From a virus, in IMG/VR virus record IMGVR_UViG_3300011118_002165, positions 1 through 58,632 of that record: a DNA stretch of 58,632 bases; one strand, given 5' to 3'. The position numbers and the translations under genes are program-made. The notes under the pieces were generated by a model. The model did no database searches and was not told the origin of the DNA. It saw only the letters and a list, made by a program, of their open reading frames with translations. Shown in pieces: positions 57,101 through 58,632 of this stretch. Positions within the stretch are counted from its first letter, which is position 1. Every line of letters starts with the position of its first letter.

Positions 57101-58632
57101 TTAGGCAGGGCAATTGATGCGACGCCGATCTCGTAGTTATCGGCCTCGGTCGGCCAGAGCATGGGGGTCAGAATATCATGCGCCGTGCTAGCAACAAAGC
57201 CGGTGACAGCAGCGCCAGCGACTGCTGCTCCATAGGCGAGCTGTCCGCCCACTGGCACCGCATTTACAATTGCGGTGGCAATCGCAGCGCCGGCAGCGCT
57301 AGTCGCAGCACTTGTGAACGCGCCAGACGCGATCGAGCATGTCGCATCCCACCAATCCCCGCCCTTCTGCACAGTAAATGATTCGACCTCCGTGACGTAG
57401 TTGCCATAGGCATCCTGGATTACGACGTCATATGGGTCGATCGTGAAATCCCGCGGCCCAAGCACTGTTAGGTACAGATCGGCTGGCTCAGTGGAATCGT
57501 TTTCCACTACAAGCGTTGTCTTTCCATTCAGCGTCATGCCCCAGTCGATATCATAAGGGCTGTCTTCGCTGAACGCCTTGAGAGTAGTCCGATTGTCAAA
57601 GAGACTTGCTGCGCCGGAAATAAGGTATGAGTGTACGTCGCTCTGCCCTTCGATACCGACGGAATTCTCACCAATGACCTGATAATGCAAGCGACTACCA
57701 TCTGTGACCTCTGGCACGGGGATCGTGGCCCCAAAGGTCATCACTTCTGAGCTGAAGTCCAGGAGCATGGATGCCACGTCCCAGGGGCTGAAGGGCAGCC
57801 TAGCCATATCGACTTCAGTCGCGGGGAGGTCGTTGAGCCAGTAGCGCAGATGGACTGTGTCGTCATCCACGCCGCTGATGTCAAAGGCGGCAGTGCCTAC
57901 TGGCAAGGTCTCCCCCGGTGCGACGATGTCGCTTGTCCCCGCCCAGCAGGTGAACGCCGGGCCGGTGGTTCTGTCGATGGTGACGTTCATAACGTCAGCA
58001 TCACCAACGATCGCAGTGCCGGTGCCGACGTGGGGGGCTTCAGCGCGGATCTCGTCACCTGTTTCGAGGCCGGTTATGCGGGCTGAGGGAACGAGGCTGT
58101 CGAATATGTTCCATGCAGTCGTGCCTAGCTTAGTGTCATCCCTGTAGATGTCGACTCCCGCGAGTGGGAACGTTCCTGCTTCGGGAGTCGCAAAGACGAG
58201 CTTGGAGTGCAGATAGAGAGGTGTGAAGTTATTGTCGAATGGTCCATTCGGGCTGGCATTGCCAGCTTCGTCGACGGCGGTTACACACCACGTGTAGTCA
58301 CGATCCCAGACAAACTCGACAGGGAGAAGGACTTCCGAGGCCCCGGAGACGTCGCTTTCCCAGAGAAGCTCCTCGCCGCCAAGAGCATTGTACCACCATA
58401 CTCGTGGATGGTAGTAGTCAATACCTGACTCGTCCGTGACCTCACTCCATGCAAGAAGGGGATTCTGAGAGCCGGCATTGCCATGCGGCGTCAGTTCACC
58501 GGGCTTGGGCGGCGCTTCCGTATCGATGGTGAAGGTGATGCTCGACTCGAAGCCCGCCTGATGGTAGTCCGAGTCGTCTACTGCGCGGACACGCAGCGTG
58601 TAATCCCCGTCCTCAATGCCCGCCAGACCCCA
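54130..58632 (-). CDS. Giant secreted repeat protein with dockerin-like domain (5' end beyond window)
   Basis: An open frame of 1500 codons from the right window edge to the stop at 54130, so the N-terminus is missing. Near the edge it contains Ig/fibronectin-like repeats (VRAVDDSDYHQAGFESSITF; VWDRDYTWCVTAVDEAGNAS), then cadherin/PKD-like segments, WSPPTGTPAGVNTCILLARN and WEWRSDLDDVLSTTEDWTTS. A dockerin-like EF-hand pair follows (GDATGDGVTNSQDLLKVRQN; DFNTDGVINSIDLLAVRQNY) and the end is GDGVVDLLDLIAV. This is a typical large extracellular protein of planctomycetes. An internal ATG at 57990 is not the real start because no stop interrupts the frame upstream. Confidence 0.85.
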   Translation of the reverse strand, partial: WGLAGIEDGDYTLRVRAVDDSDYHQAGFESSITFTIDTEAPPKPGELTPHGNAGSQNPLLAWSEVTDESGIDYYHPRVWWYNALGGEELLWESDVSGASEVLLPVEFVWDRDYTWCVTAVDEAGNASPNGPFDNNFTPLYLHSKLVFATPEAGTFPLAGVDIYRDDTKLGTTAWNIFDSLVPSARITGLETGDEIRAEAPHVGTGTAIVGDADVMNVTIDRTTGPAFTCWAGTSDIVAPGETLPVGTAAFDISGVDDDTVHLRYWLNDLPATEVDMARLPFSPWDVASMLLDFSSEVMTFGATIPVPEVTDGSRLHYQVIGENSVGIEGQSDVHSYLISGAASLFDNRTTLKAFSEDSPYDIDWGMTLNGKTTLVVENDSTEPADLYLTVLGPRDFTIDPYDVVIQDAYGNYVTEVESFTVQKGGDWWDATCSIASGAFTSAATSAAGAAIATAIVNAVPVGGQLAYGAAVAGAAVTGFVASTAHDILTPMLWPTEADNYEIGVASIALPNVPAGEFRSINLRAPSIVPGVGVSDFIVLHNAGGGLTRPAPFTYRYAGGDPAMILPEQDLPPDTQAPALYTIQYDPIVNEGSPLFIEVHGPSLAGSSQPGFDLTVRDVTGGRDLTENAYSEMTPGKNGELMRVWWPALLGERVVDAEAKEGLRSAYKAAYAEMCNQINENAGVGDIWHVDPDEVDVSYAGEFLIVSSVSFFQEWQETDEPTRAAVKAVIDGAVDVAAQAAADKLTDSDWFSHAVSTTTKGLAANMLGGVIGVGLEIGLQRLQQWYWDAQVGEAVDTSHVYCFWPEGTGPATYQVRLNYKTGSPMDSYQEDPRLYQIRLSQGLFELATSDAPRFDESYGGCIVLEAEAGSSVKHVVSVSGDPTPELVLSGEVPDGLTFDPATRTLTWSPPTGTPAGVNTCILLARNGIGVEAQVHIETRVLAGPLPPEAWIEAITPNPAQPPVDVIQFDGGSRDEDGQVTAWEWRSDLDDVLSTTEDWTTSSNTLTVGSHEISFRVWDDEGLPSAPPAVRELIVSNALPTAEISGTPGSPVSGGSTIELLLGGHDNDENGQSIVGGQLLLDGSLVASPMPGAYQLTAPASPGQHTLQYRVEDDEGSWSDPVVAVLHVQADIVGRHVFYNNSLMDGNTPGASAADDNAIDDDKHALTPGNTGGVANCTAYSKGLNGIMVDIDGLSDPGGLNLATIGSYFGFEVGNSDDPGNWSSAPAPVEVDVRLGEGDDGSDRVTLIWADNAIQKQWLKVTVKAGDATGLDQDGVFCFGNMPGDATGDGVTNSQDLLKVRQNYRGPASAYPAADFNTDGVINSIDLLAVRQNYRQGINMISMPAPLAAPAGMAPAGIAADGSGSPTSSALLMNAAPTIERVEVQALPVAGATGVTIRAAFRKSVSVRASALELARETGLKQTEAVSAFRYEPVTRTASWTMVAVEDGFCQGTLSADEVTANDLPMPGDYLFRFRVLDGRISEFREDRNGDGVVDLLDLIAV

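Overview
The window looks like high-GC DNA from a planctomycete, probably of the Phycisphaerae type. At the right edge are a PEP-CTERM protein (53384-53995) and a very large secreted multi-repeat protein with a dockerin-like EF-hand pair (54130 to beyond the window), a combination typical of that phylum. Short palindromic interspersed repeats of the kind common in environmental planctomycete genomes also occur.

Region 1 (581-12322, + strand) is one tightly packed defence operon: a half-size HsdS-like subunit, HsdM, then a two-gene CBASS unit (Cap5-type HNH-SAVED effector and CD-NTase), full HsdS, an unrecognised 494-aa protein, HsdR and a YgjP-type metallopeptidase. Most junctions overlap or are only 1-7 nt apart, so anti-phage cyclic-nucleotide signalling appears to be co-transcribed with, and translationally tied to, a type I restriction-modification (R-M) system. 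A strong promoter-like sequence at 581-609 would place the RNA start on or next to the first ATG.

Region 2 (about 12358-53318) is a tailed temperate phage. Virion genes run leftward on the - strand: terminase, portal, protease-capsid fusion, decoration protein, neck, tail tube, tail assembly chaperones, tape measure and tail fibres. A rightward cluster of small early-type genes (31259-33856) follows. Then come leftward replication, modification and recombination genes: ParB-methyltransferase, an iteron-rich putative origin, prim-pol/helicase, SF2 helicase, RusA, DUF669 SSB-like, Sak4-like ATPase, PD-(D/E)XK exonuclease and a sigma-like factor. Next are an uncharacterised two-gene module and a rightward control/integration block (ECF sigma, acidic protein, ImmA/IrrE protease, excisionase-like protein, tyrosine integrase). 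I saw no endolysin and no convincing att direct repeats, so the exact prophage ends, and whether the defence operon is phage cargo or host DNA, are unresolved.

Three signals outside ordinary genes stand out. First, three copies of a 41-bp bipartite element lie just upstream of three phage genes, with a fourth weaker match. Second, a 17-bp palindrome occurs as a tandem pair upstream of the sigma-like gene and again overlapping the third bipartite element. Third, two adjacent tRNA-like structures, one without a D-arm, lie between the Sak4-like and exonuclease genes.
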